Position numbers and translations under genes: made by a program
Shown here: positions 11,988 to 22,937 of the stretch, one piece after another
Layout: each line of letters starts with the position of its first letter
How positions within the stretch are numbered: the stretch's first letter is position 1
Assembly: GCA_025266875.1 (NCBI GenBank)
Contig: JALLLT010000052.1
Span: 227,189 to 291,188 of the forward strand
DNA: 64,000 nt
DNA from: Fennellomyces sp. T-0311
Taxonomy: Eukaryota; Mucoromycota; Mucoromycetes; Mucorales; Lichtheimiaceae
Direction of reading: 5' to 3'
Notes under the pieces: model-generated
What the model was told of the DNA's origin: nothing
What the model saw: the letters and a program-made list of their open reading frames with translations, nothing else
Database searches by the model: none

Positions 11988-12409
11988 ATGACCATGACCA
12001 GCAACAACACTCCGTCCGAATACGTCAAGCTCATTAGTGCCGATGGCTTTGAATTTGTCATTCATCGCGAAGCTGCCATGCGATCTGGCACAATCAAAAA
12101 CATGCTCGTGGGACCAGGTCGGCGTCAAACCCATCCGTCTCGCTTGAACTGACAATTGTTCTATAGTCCAATTCAAGGAGTCTGTTGAAAACGAGATTCC
12201 CTTCCGTGACATCAAGTAAAAAAAAAAACCGGACATATCTAAAAGAAGAAGCTAACATCAACGATAGAGCAGTGATCCTAGAAGTGGTGTGCAAATTCCT
12301 CTATTACAAGTGGCAGTACGAAGGATGCGTAACGGAAATCCCCGAGTTCAAAGTAGATCCCGAAATTGTGCTGGAGACATTGATGACAGCCGATTTCCTC
12401 GAATGTTAA
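11988..12409 (+). CDS. Elongin C
   Basis: Three exons: 11988-12117, 12167-12215, 12268-12409; 106 residues, the normal size for Elongin C. It is a SKP1-like BTB-fold adaptor that pairs with Elongin B or BC-box proteins in cullin ubiquitin ligases and, in yeast, with Ela1. Visible family signature: [45 protein letters not shown], then [36 protein letters not shown] and a C-terminal cysteine. Introns are 49 and 52 bases with GT..AG ends. A TTTTTTTGTTCTCAG acceptor-like site lies 7 bases before the ATG, suggesting an intron in the 5' untranslated region. The gene converges on the Leo1 gene with only 30 bases between stop codons. Confidence 0.93.
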
Positions 12410-12439
12410 AACCTTTTTCCTTTTTTTTATAAAGACACA

Positions 12440-13703
12440 TCAAAAATCGGTTGTCCGTTTCAATCGATTCAACCTTCGTTCTCGTTCCTCTTCCTCGCCC
12501 GACGAATACTCCTGCTCCTCCTCTTCCTCCTCTTCCTCCTCGTCATCATCCACAATATAATCGTATTCGTAATTATCCGTGCTTCGATGCGACGTGTACC
12601 GATCATCCGCCCGTCGCCGTTGACTTTCCAGTTTCTTTTGTGCTTGCAAACGCTCCCGCTCCTCTGTTTCCAAATCATGCTTCAATGACTCGGGATCCTT
12701 TTCCGTAAAGAACATTTTGGTCTTGCTCCGCTTGACCTGTTCGGCCACCGATCCTGAAAGGTTGCGATGCGTGTCGCTGTGGATGTCGTAGGGTCGGAAC
12801 GTCATTTGGTCCGTCACCTCGAGATGACTTTCCAGCACACCCGATGTCGTTTGATGCGCAAGCAGGTACGTGTGTTCGTCTGATGAAAGCGACTTTTTGG
12901 GTGCGTCAAAGATCTGTGTCCCAACAACAAGTGACATGGTCCCGTCTTCCCATTCAACGAAATGTGCGTTGGATTCCACCGTCTATTTGTCTTAAAGTAA
13001 GGACCTTTTTTGAGCTGTCCGTCTTGTAACATACCTCATCACCATAATCGTCCACTCCCTTTCGCCACCGAATGTTGTGTTCCATCGTCTGCAGCACACG
13101 TTGATCCTGGCCTCGTCCAAGCAGCGGCTCGTTCTGTGCGCGGATTTGGTCAATGTCGAATTCATCCGTCTCGATATCCAAGAACCGTGGCACTTTGGCT
13201 AAATAAAACTGTTTCCCAATGATTGAAGCCTATCTCTCTCTTTATCTCAACACTCTTTTATACCTTTCCATCCGACGATACCGGCAGCGGCAACGAAGGC
13301 ATCTGCACGTCAATCTCGATACGCTGCTTTTTCGCTGTTCCGAATTCCTGATCGCTGCCGTAATCTTGTTCTTCGTCATTGAAATAATCAACTCGCCCAC
13401 TGTCATCGTTGTCCGAGTCAAAATGACTGGATCTATGTTTTTTTTTAAAGAAAAAAGCAAAGAACAAAATTAAAAAACAAAAAGCAAAAAAAAAAAAACC
13501 GGAATGGATTACGTTGCCGGTCGCTTGCTGGGTCGTCGTTCAGGTTCATCACTTTGCTCTGCTTCGCTTTCGAACGCGTTGTTTTCAGGACTCGCTGAAC
13601 GAGGTCCAGGTGAAGGTGATAAAGATTGATCGCCTTCTAAATCCGACGCCTCATCACCAGAACCAAAGAGGTTTCCAAAGTCGTGTCCGTCGTCGTCTGA
13701 CAT
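12440..13703 (-). CDS. Leo1-like subunit of the Paf1 transcription elongation complex
   Basis: Four exons on the minus strand: 13703-13513, 13432-13264, 13208-13035, 12982-12440; 358 residues, all phases closing. Leo1 rides with RNA polymerase II in the Paf1 complex and supports H2B ubiquitylation and H3 methylation. The acidic N-terminus (MSDDDGHDFGNLFGSGDE, then a serine/proline stretch) leads to the conserved core: IEIDVQMPSLPLPV, KFYLAKVPRFLDIETDEFD, NIRWRKG, ESNAHFVEWEDGTMSLVVG and IFDAP. The C-terminus is a long charged helix with many RR/KK and a stretch of glutamates, as usual for Leo1. The exon 2/3 join at 13264/13208 is the only acceptor that keeps the core in frame. Confidence 0.9.
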
Positions 13704-15527
13704 TAAGTTCTTTTTTTTTGGAAAAAGAGTGTCGTTTAGTGCCAGCAAGAAATTTTGCTGTCCCTTTATGCAGTCTGGGTATGGGTCAACTAGTGCGAAA
13801 AAAAGTAGAATCGGTTGCTTGATTATGGAGCGATCTACTTTCTGGATTGTAGCGCCAAATGAATAATTCGCCCAAGTTATCAGTTTCGTCCACTCGTCAG
13901 GCGAACCTGGCCGAGAGAAAGCGGTGCTCATTCTGCTCGTTGCTACAACTTTACCGCAGACGTAAGACATTTGCAAGCATCCTCGTTGTGCACGTTGGCC
14001 TATCGTTTTCTGTGTCCCTGCCAACAATTCTGTGCAGCCAACACTTGTTCTCCCTTCTGATTCAACTTTGCATATGGACTTGTCTGATTCGGCGTGCTTT
14101 TAATATATTTTCCAACGGTTGTCTCGCTGGCGATACAGCGATCATTGTTACCTATGGCGTTCGGATCGCCATTTACTTTTCTGTGAGTCCTTTTCTGGAA
14201 AACTACCACTTGACGCTTAAAAAATGATCCTAATCAAGAGTGTATCATAGAAACTCACAGTCACCGCACTATTTGGTTCCTACGTTACTTATGTAGCGAC
14301 TATATCTCGCAACCAGCTTGTTCACGATGCAGCGCTATTACTCCAAAGTAATGCCATCTCAAAGAAAGCTTCATCGCTTACACAACAGAGAAACTTCACT
14401 TGCCAGTTTTGGTTGTTTAGATAATGCTTTCGCACTAAGACAAATCAATGTTGCTCGATGCTACGCATCAGGAGTGTACCAAAGAACAATTCATCTGCCC
14501 TCTCCTCTCTGTCCCACGTTAACCCATATGCAAATGTATATTTCTACATTATCTCCATTGCAGCCACATCCCAGCCTGTTCAAGAACAGCTGCGCGTACG
14601 TGTCGATGCAACGTAAGCTTGATAGTAGCAATGTCAAATCTCAAACAACGACTAATTGGACGTCCACCAAACAAAAAGCTTGTCGTTGATTGGGTTCGAT
14701 TTCACTATCATAATCGATAACAACGTTTTCATTGGTATGTGTACCGTTTGGTTCTCAGAGCTATCAACACGGATCCAAAGTTTGGCCTGGGCACTCGAGT
14801 TGTGCACATGACGCATCGAAAATGGGATCAGTAGATGACTCTTTTATCATGTCACCAAGGTCTCGATTCTTGATCGCTTCGACAGTCCTGATTCGGTTGC
14901 CCGCGTTTACTAGAGCAAAAACCATATTTTTCGACAAGTATACTACTCTACCTGTTTTTACGGTGTCTACCAGTTCATTAGGAACCAGCATATCCCAGTC
15001 ATCGCTTCCTAGCCGTCCTCGCAAGCGTGGACAACAATGTCAAAGGCACTAGTTTGTTCACAAGCTAAATTACCCTTTGCGAGGACCTTTTCTCGAGTTG
15101 TGCTCATGGAAGAATGGCTTGCAAAAGCATTCTTGTTTTTTTCTTTATGCGCGATGAACCAATTTTTTCATATTATGATCTTCAGTCGACATAGCTACAG
15201 CTCTTGGTATCCCTGCTGACATAGTACTTGGTATGGCTTTTTCTTTTGTTGGAACCTGGATAGCTTTTGGTAAGCCCATCCTGCTCAACTTTGTTGTGCG
15301 TTTGACGCGCCGCACTACTGATTCTGACGGTTGCTCCACTTGTTCTGTTGTTGAAAGGCCCTTCATTTCTCGGTACCATAACTGGATCGCGCTCTACACA
15401 TAGTATACATGGGTTATTGGTTAATGCTACCCATCTCAATGTGCTTTATTGATTACTATTGTCTTTGTTTTTCGTCACTATACAAAAAAAAGAACAAAAT
15501 AAATTCCAAACTATCTGTAAATATAAT
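13704..15527. other. Unassigned region, possibly decayed coding sequence
   Basis: The minus strand at 15024-14764 reads protein-like sequence (LGSDDWDMLVPNELVDTVKT, FALVNAGNRIRTVEAI), and related frames continue on both sides (NENVVIDYDSEIEPNQ near 14700), but stops and frame changes interrupt them. I recognise no family and cannot define a gene. The segment is flanked by Leo1 and by a repeat R2 fragment. Confidence 0.3.
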
Positions 15528-15783
15528 TGCCTTTGTTGTATCCACAACTTAATCACGGCTCATGCACCACTTACCCTTGTTTGCTTATTGACAACAGGTT
15601 ACTTTAATTTTCCAATCTACAGCCACATCCCTGTTCCTGACATGGGCTCCTTATAATAACCTTACGTATCTCAGTGAAGCCCACATAACCCTAGTTAGCG
15701 CAGCGGTTCATATGTCTTTCAACCATGACAATGATGCAACCCCTCAAGAATAAGCTTTTATTATTTAAAGTGATGATTCAGCA
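15528..15783 (+). repeat. Dispersed repeat R2, internal fragment
   Basis: Matches the interior of the complete R2 copy at 41294-41726: TTGTATCCACAAC, CTTGTTTGCTTATTGACAAC, CTACAGCCACATCCCTGT and the right-end block AAGCTTTTATTATTTAAAG. Both ends are missing; the right side stops where the inverted structure at 15787 begins. Confidence 0.75.
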
Positions 15784-15997
15784 TAAAGGTCTGGAAAAAA
15801 AGACGCTGCCAATTTTTCAGCGTTCAAACCATTTCCCCATTATATCTCTTTTTTGACCAATGAAATCTGTCTTCTGCGCTTAATAAAATTTGTTCCTGCG
15901 ATGTAGACGCGTACTTTTGCTTAAACATATATCCCGCTGAAGAGGAATGGAAGCCTCCTACACGCAATGGCGCTGCAATATCGACAAACGAATCTTG

Positions 15998-16899
15998 TAT
16001 GGCAATGAACATAATTTATTTTCTCCAGAAACATAAAAAGGTCCTGAAACAAGCTACCGGTCACACCCTCCGTGGACGTGTATCCAAGGTCAATGGCATT
16101 GGAAACAGCACGGCACTGAAGGTGTTAGTTATGTACAAAGTCAATGAAAACCCATCGGCCATTAAAGACCGAAACTCCAGCTCGAATCTGGTTACGTTGC
16201 TAATGTGCACGAAACCGTCGTAGAAAAAGCAAATTCTGCAATAGATTGACTTTTGAGCCTACCTTAGTCTAGTTATACAAGAAGCACAGTCCTTGGGGTG
16301 GGCCCCAGACTTTTGGAAACCATCTGCATCAAATGGGTCTCTATTATGGTGTAGCCATAAGGCTAAACGCACTTCATAACGCACTGAGTATTGTCAAATA
16401 TCGTCACCAATATGTTACAGTGTGACTCTGTAATCTTACTAATGGTAAGAGAAATTACTACCCCAAGTTTTCAAAAGCTTTTTTTAACGATCGTACTGCC
16501 ATATTGGCCATACTAACCGTCTGATCTGACTTCCGCATTGTGGATTTACGATTGAAAAAGGAAGAAGGCATCAGTTGGTGATTTTTGGTGGATTCCTCAT
16601 ATATTGTCAAGACAACCGCCTCTGTGCTAAGACCCGTTAAGGATAGAAATGATATTATTATTTGGCCAGTAGCAGATAGAGCACGCCATTCGAACCAGCC
16701 AAAGCGTGGAAGGCCCTTTCAAGATGCAGAAGAGTTGAAATTCCTACTGAAACGTGTCAGAAAAGCTGGAATTACACCAGATCTGTATGACTACTATGGC
16801 AATTTCACTGTAGATCTCTTTGAAGCAATTTTTAAGGATCTTTGCAAGCGTTTGGGTGACAAATACCCCAATGGATTGAAAAGTTTTCGGGTTCAGTGA
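15998..16899 (+). pseudogene. Decayed transposase, left arm
   Basis: Fragments in different frames read a helix-turn-helix-like start (QKHKKVLKQATGHT) and later a segment PKRGRPFQDAEELKFLLK, ITPDLYDYYGNFT and FEAIFKDLCKRLGDKYP that I associate with IS630/Tc1-like transposases of early-diverging fungi. Frames are interrupted between 16223 and 16585 and stop at 16899 before any recognisable catalytic C-terminal part. The TA next to the element ends agrees with that superfamily. The assignment rests on recollection of motif style, not on a search. Confidence 0.5.
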
Positions 16900-18075
16900 A
16901 AGAGCAAGTTCGCGACAAAGGTCCTGACGACGAAGATACTGCATTGCAGCTGCGAAACACTTTATTAGAGCTTTTTTTCTGCGACTGAAAAGTCGAGTCT
17001 GGTTCTTATGTGCAGGGAATCAGTTTAAACAGACCGTAGCTACGAAGAACTGCAAGAGAAAGGCTTTAATGTTGGCGTCGATCTGTGTAAGGTTGACTTC
17101 AAATCCTGAAAAACCTACTCTACTTTTTTCGATGACATACCATTTTCCCTTCTATAGTAGCTACCACTAAAAACAAATGAGCACGTAGTCCATTAAAGTG
17201 AATCTTTAGAAAAGATATAGGAGTGTATTCTAGTTTTTGAACTGCAGCACGCGGATGCTTAGTACATGAGACATTGGGATTTGAAAAAAAGTGATTGCAT
17301 CTCCTTTATCCAGATCTCTGCTTGTTATCTGATACATTATAAGGCTAAAATGTGTTGATTACTGTCTAAGCTGAATCTTTATTTGTTTAAGCGAAATTAA
17401 ACGGCGTAACGGAATAGTGCTCCGTATGGAAACGAGGTACACTGTGCCTTACATACCTGATTGTTGCTTCAATAATCTTCGGAAACGGAGTACGCAGACA
17501 AAGCATTGCTAAACGGAAACGATACCCTCAATGTATAAACATGGTGCAAAAGATCGCCTGTTGTGAAACGTGCACGTCAATTCAGCTTGCCGGAACTGTG
17601 TTCCGTATTTGGCTACCGACGATCAACCAATAGCTTCACAGTGGAAGCGCTTCCGTAATGAGCTCATTCGCCATTGACATTTCGAATCCCAATGCACAAT
17701 ATCGCCAATTTGCATTTTTAAAAACGAAATGTACTTTTCAGTTGCGCGATCGGCAACACGTTCCGGTTGTATGTTTTTTAAAATGGGTTTGCTCTTGTCA
17801 TGCAATGACTCGGGCTGCCGACCGTGTGTTCAGGGTTTAAGGGGTTAGCGAAGGTCTGTGCAGGATTTATTTGTTTCTAAGACAACCGTTGCTGGTGGAT
17901 ACGACAACTTGTCTCAGATCAGAGTTGCGGTTCGCGTCGCGCTTCTTTGATCTTCATATTACTGCGGCTTCCCAGCATGAGCAGAAAAGAGAAATTAAGA
18001 TACCGCTAAAAATCAAAAGGGCAAAGAGGTCATTTTCTACCTTTTCCCTTTCTTTCTCTTCTTCACTCGTTGACC

Positions 18076-18903
18076 ATGTCCGATTCTTGCGCGCGCCTCG
18101 CTGCTGCTGCTGCCTACACTGTTATTGCTATTGCTCCTATCCACCGTGTCTCTGTCACCATGCCTTCTCTGCCCACCCTGCCTCCGCTGTCTTCTCTCCC
18201 GCTCTTTTCCTCTCTCCCGACCCTCTCACCAACCGGTGTTGAGGCTGTCAAGGAACTCCTCTCGTTTTTCTTCCTTTCCTTCTACTTTGTCGCCGTTTGC
18301 ATGCAACCTCCCCGCTGCAACCATCCTTCTCCGCCTCCCACCAGTCCCTCTCCTCCTCCCACCGGTCATTTGCCCTCTCCCGCCAGTCCCTTGCCGTCTC
18401 CAGGTAAGAGTGTCAAAAATGAAAGTGAAAACAAAACTTTTGTACTGACTTTTTCCCCAATCAAATCAGGTGATGACGATGATGCCGCTGTTGTCTGCCT
18501 GGATGCAGCGAGCAAAGAGGAAGAAGAAGTTGGTGCTGTTCGTGTGCGTGTGCCATTGTTCTCGATTGCCTTCGTCGAGGAAGACTACGACGACATCGGT
18601 GATGAAGAAGTTGCGGAAGAGTACGACGAAACTGGTAACGAAAAAGTTGGTGAAGGCGCGGTTAAACATGTTACTGACAATGACAAAGATGACGCGGTAG
18701 GTGACCTCATCACCCAATTTGCTCGGCTGAGTGTCTTTGACACTATGGACCACCTTGCCGAGCGATTCTCGATGATCCTGCTCCTTGATGAGGACATCGA
18801 GATGCCGCAGGCCAAAGCTGACGAGGACATCGTCATGGTGCGTGCTCCCCCGCTCGGTCCAGAGCATATGGTGGTCGACCAACGCTGGCCTGTAGTGCTT
18901 TGA
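18076..18903 (+). CDS. Proline-rich/acidic protein of the foldback element, left copy
   Basis: No known family. The ORF from the ATG at 18076 has 275 codons. An in-frame 66-base intron (18404-18469, GTAAGAG..TCAG) is likely; splicing gives 253 residues, and the unspliced frame is also open. Order of features: MSDSCARLAAAAAYTV, hydrophobic and alanine-rich; a Ser/Leu/Pro segment; a hydrophobic stretch ELLSFFFLSFYFVAVCM that could span a membrane; proline-rich PSPPPTG repeats; then an acidic half (EEDYDDIGDEEVAEEYDE) with LITQFARLSVFDTMDHLAER near the end. A tandem array starts about 40 bases after the stop codon. The paired copy lies at 22938-23768 in the opposite orientation, so the two converge. 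Exon 2 is nearly identical between copies at DNA level. Function unknown. Confidence 0.6.
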   Translation: MSDSCARLAAAAAYTVIAIAPIHRVSVTMPSLPTLPPLSSLPLFSSLPTLSPTGVEAVKELLSFFFLSFYFVAVCMQPPRCNHPSPPPTSPSPPPTGHLPSPASPLPSPGKSVKNESENKTFVLTFSPIKSGDDDDAAVVCLDAASKEEEEVGAVRVRVPLFSIAFVEEDYDDIGDEEVAEEYDETGNEKVGEGAVKHVTDNDKDDAVGDLITQFARLSVFDTMDHLAERFSMILLLDEDIEMPQAKADEDIVMVRAPPLGPEHMVVDQRWPVVL

Positions 18904-18940
18904 GGCAACGGCGACTTCTTTGGGAGACAACCCACCAAAC

Positions 18941-19506
18941 CGCTAGGCCGCGTCAAGTACCCGTTCGGATTCGTCAATGCCCACATCGCTAGGCCGCGTC
19001 AAATACCCGTTCGGATTCGTTAATGCCCATATCGCTAGGTCGCGTCAAATACCCGTTCGGATTCGTCAATGTCCCGTTCGGATTCGTTAATGCCCATATC
19101 GCTAGGCCGCGTCAAATACCCGTTCGGATTCGTCAATGTCCCGTTCGGATTCGTTAATGCCCATATCGCTAGGCCGCGTCAAATACCCGTTCGGATTCGT
19201 CAATGTCCCGTTCGGATTCGTTAATGTCCACATCGCTAGGCCGCGTCAAATACCCGTTCGGATTCGTTAATGCCCATATCGCTAGGCCGCGTCAAATACC
19301 CGTTCGGATTCGTCAATGTCCCGTTCGGATTCGTTAATGCCCATATCGCTAGGCCGCGTCAAATACCCGTTCGGATTCGTCAATGTCCCGTTCGGATTCG
19401 TTAATGCCCACATCGCTAGGCCGCGTCAAATACCCGTTCGGATTCGTCAATGTCCCGTTCGGATTCGTTAATGTCCACATCGCTAGGCCGCGTCAAGTAC
19501 CCGTTC
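18941..19506 (+). repeat. Tandem array, left
   Basis: About ten units. The long unit is 67 bases and starts CGCTAGGCCGCGTCAA; a short unit is 46 bases. The difference is one 21-base subunit built on CCCGTTCGGATTCGT followed by CAATGT or TAATGC. Adjacent CCCGTTCGGATTCGT motifs therefore recur at 21 bases, two helical turns. Unit order mixes long and short forms. Units differ by single transitions (CAT/TAT, GTC/GCC), so the array is recently homogenised. Confidence 0.95.
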
Positions 19507-19879
19507 TCATTGCTGCAAGGAAAGCTGAATGGATAGAGTACTGTACAACTCTGAAAGCCCTCTATTTAAAATATGGCTATATAGCTGAAATATATAAACG
19601 CCTTGTATATACTCACATTACATACGTATATTATTTCGTTTGCATCCCTTTTTAGCCATGTGTATGCGTGCTATATCCGCCTTATGATCTTGATATAATT
19701 ATTGTGATTTGTTATCAGGGTTGGCTCTTGTTCTATCGATTGCAGATACAGCCTTGTGAAAATAACATTTATTATACTACAATGAAAATCAAATGCGCTC
19801 GACATGAATACACGACCCAAAGGGCGTTGAAAGCATACCTATAGGCGATAAAAGCAGTGACTGAAAATATTATAAAATA

Positions 19880-20069
19880 CAGTCGAACCCCTCTTTGTGC
19901 AGAACAGGGAAATCCAAACATTTTGTTGCATACAGTGAGGTCGTGCACTAACTGGGAGGCCGTCGATACAGTCATACCTGATTTGTACCGCTTTGAGAAT
20001 TCCAAATATTTTGATGCATATAGTGAGGTTTTGCACGAAACGGGAGCTGCACAAACCGGGGTTCGACTG
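19880..20069. mobile_element. 190-bp MITE with pogo-like ends
   Basis: Ends are inverted: CAGTCGAACCCCTCTTTGTG at the left; CACAAACCGGGGTTCGACTG at the right, with TA just outside the left end. CAGT(C)GAACC-type ends resemble pogo/Tigger elements. Internally the sequence is a direct duplication: AATCCAAACATTTTGTTGCA with CAGTGAGGTCGTGCAC recurs about 90 bases later as ATTCCAAATATTTTGATGCA with TAGTGAGGTTTTGCAC. It is too small to code for anything. Confidence 0.75.
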
Positions 20070-20294
20070 TCTAAATACCTTGCATGTCAAAGTCGATTAT
20101 GCAGTAGTTCCAATCTATTTTTCAGCACAGTCAGATTCTACCACTGCTAATGTTGGTATCATTCAAATGCAAAGATGCGGTATCAAATACTATAAAACGA
20201 GAGTTTCTTTTTTATTATTTAATTTTGAATTCTTGCTTCTTCTCCAAATTCGGATATGCTTGTTCGAATTTCTTGAAGCCAAAGTAGACATCAT

Positions 20295-20515
20295 CTTGCC
20301 ATATTGTCGAAGAGATCGAAAATCAGAGACCACGTTAACGGGGTTGCCTTACTTGATCGGTAAATCCGGATCAGGGTTGCACATAAGAGCAAATAACGCA
20401 ATCGATAACTGTACGGTTGTTGATGTCGTAATAACAGTGGATATAATCGATGATCCAGGGAAGGTATGTAACCATGGATGGTGGTATGCCGAAGATGCGA
20501 CAATTACAAGCGAGT
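20295..20515 (+). repeat. Dispersed repeat R1, partial copy
   Basis: Matches the middle and end of R1: TGATCGGTAAATCCGGATCA, GCAATCGATAACTGTACGG, AATAACAGTGGATATAATC and CATGGATGGTGGTATG correspond to the copy at 39476-39870. The 5' part is missing. It sits in the spacer of the inverted element. Confidence 0.65.
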
Positions 20516-22070
20516 TGTCCTTGTATTGTATTCGTGTGTGGTGCTTGTGTGCTCTTTTGGAAGTTGAAGCTATAATAATCTATGTATAGCATTGTGAGTA
20601 CTGAAACTATACCATAAATTTCTCCGTTATCGGAACCCTACCCAGCTTACCAATCATGTTATACGTCACAGAAGGCGGCTATCTCAATATGCCTTGGAGA
20701 TGTACCGGTTACTATTGATCAGTGTATCAGTGTGCTGTAGAGTTCGACCGCAATTAGTCATGTTACCTTGATTTATACTTGTGTACGGTGTTTGATAATA
20801 ACTTGATGACGATGACATTGTATTGCTTCCCATAGTTTGTTCATGGTTCTCAACTCCCGAATAAGTTTGGATGACCGGTGCTTTGGTATTGCAAATAACG
20901 ACAATGGTTTGAAGTTGTGTTCCTACACCTTAATTCACCCATTGGCGGTGTAGTGGTGGTATCTGTTGGTGTAATGACGGCGGTTCTTGATAATTGTATC
21001 GACCATTGAGGTTGTTGAATGATGTGTTCCCCAAATTTTGGCAATTACGTAGGTGGTTTCGACGACGAGGCGTCTTGACAATCGTTGACTTGGAGGTAAG
21101 CTTGGTTGTGAAGATGTGCGAAGTGCACCTTCGGTTGCTGGTTGACCGTATCCGCTCTAGCCTTGTGTAGAAAGCTCCGCTACAATGGTTTTTGACGACG
21201 ATCTTTCGTTCATAATAATTGCTCTTTCTCTGCCGTGATTCGTAGACTATGTGAATAAGCAATTGAGTCATGCTAATCTCTGTTGATTGGCAAAAAAGTA
21301 TATACTTGACGACACATGCCGCTGCGCGCCCGACCGACGATTCGATAAAAAGTACCAAAGCAGTGACAATTCTTTAAGATGACGCTGAGGATATGCTGGT
21401 TGTATCTGCTGCTTTGATCGTTTCTGCTGTTTGACGATGACATTTGTTTGGCAGTACCTCCAAGCAGATACCATATAAGCTTAGGGATGATGATAACGAT
21501 GACAGTGCTTTATGGCTCCGGTTTGGAAGCTTTGGCTTTTCCCTGGATCATGTGGTTTGATGCTTGCTATTCCGGTAGACGCGTGGATTTTAGTGTTTGA
21601 CCTTGATTGATAATGATATTTATATATGACGACCCCGAGGAGGTTGTTTCCATAACATATAGATGATAACGATGGCCTTTGATGTTGCGGGATGATAGGC
21701 TGTCTAACTTCCGCCTTCGTCGTGATAAAGAAAGCAGATCACTCATTTGTACCGTGCGTTGTTTCTCAATATTTGCTTCTTGATGAGGAGCCTATAAATC
21801 AAGTTAGCTACGAATATTTGTATAAATAACTGTATATAAGCTTACCATACAGAAATAATAAATATATTCTCAAAGATGGTGGGTATACAAAAGCAAATAC
21901 GTGTATGATACAGTGCGGAATGCAAACCGATGCAATTTTGTACAGATGAGGGGTATCCATAAATGAAAGCAGTATATACAGATGGAAAATATACGACGAT
22001 GATAAAGATATACATGGATGGGTGCACAGGCAGTCAGATATATAACGCAGTTGAAGGATAGAGGTTTGGC

Positions 22071-22905
22071 AGGACATTGACGGATCCGAACGGGTATTTA
22101 ACGTGACCTAGCGATATGGACATTAACGAATCCGAACGGGTACTTGACGCGGCCTAGCGATGTGGGCATTAACGAATCCGAACGGGTATTTGACGCGGCC
22201 TAGCGATATGGGCATTAACGAATCCGAACGGGACATTGACGAATCCGAACGGGACATTGACGCGGCCTAGCGATGTGGACATTAACGAATCCGAACGGGA
22301 CATTGACGAATCCGAACGGGTATTTGACGCGGCCTAGCGATATGGACATTAACGAATCCGAACGGGTACTTGACGCGGCCTAGCGATGTGGGCATTAACG
22401 AATCCGAACGGGTATTTGACGCGGCCTAGCGATATGGGCATTAACGAATCCGAACGGGACATTGACGAATCCGAACGGGACATTGACGCGGCCTAGCGAT
22501 GTGGACATTAACGAATCCGAACGGGACATTGACGAATCCGAACGGGTATTTGACGCGGCCTAGCGATGTGGACATTAACGAATCCGAACGGGACATTGAC
22601 GAATCCGAACGGGTACTTGACGCGGCCTAGCGATATGGACATTAACGAATCCGAACGGGACATTGACGAATCCGAACGGGTACTTGACGCGGCCTAGCGA
22701 TATGGACATTAACGAATCCGAACGGGACATTGACGAATCCGAACGGGTACTTGACGCGGCCTAGCGATATGGACATTAACGAATCCGAACGGGACATTGA
22801 CGAATCCGAACGGGTACTTGACGCGGCCTAGCGATGTGGGCATTAACGAATCCGAACGGGACATTGACGAATCCGAACGGGTACTTGACGCGGCCTAGCG
22901 GTTTG
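22071..22905 (-). repeat. Tandem array, right
   Basis: Same 21-base subunit as the left array, read on the minus strand, with about fifteen larger units mixing 46- and 67-base forms. The innermost unit (22076-22110) is the most divergent (GGATCC for GAATCC, TTTAACGTGACC). Several neighbouring units near 22600-22840 are identical, indicating recent expansion. Confidence 0.95.
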
Positions 22906-22937
22906 GTGGGTTGTCTCCCAAAGAAGTCGCCGTTGCC

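Larger units (their letters stand above)
15787..19506 (+). repeat. Left arm of the inverted element
   Basis: Runs head-to-tail with the reverse complement of 22071-26051. By eye, identity is near total in the inner gene half (18470-18903), about 97 percent around 17540-17900 and roughly 90-93 percent in the transposase remnant, with several small indels. The arm is shorter than the right arm mainly because its tandem array has fewer units. Confidence 0.85.
19507..22070. other. Spacer between the inverted arms
   Basis: About 2.6 kb without an inverted counterpart. It contains the small TIR element 19880-20069, the repeat R1 fragment 20295-20515 and AT-rich sequence. A minus-strand open frame 20930-21358 is basic and Ser/Thr/Asn-rich with no motif I recognise. 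No transposase-like gene is visible here. Confidence 0.55.

Noticed and set aside
20930..21358. Minus-strand frame in the spacer as a gag or DNA-binding protein
   Set aside because: Basic Ser/Thr/Asn-rich composition only, no motif or splice support.
18941..22905. CRISPR-like array
   Set aside because: Units are contiguous tandem repeats without unique spacers, in a eukaryote.
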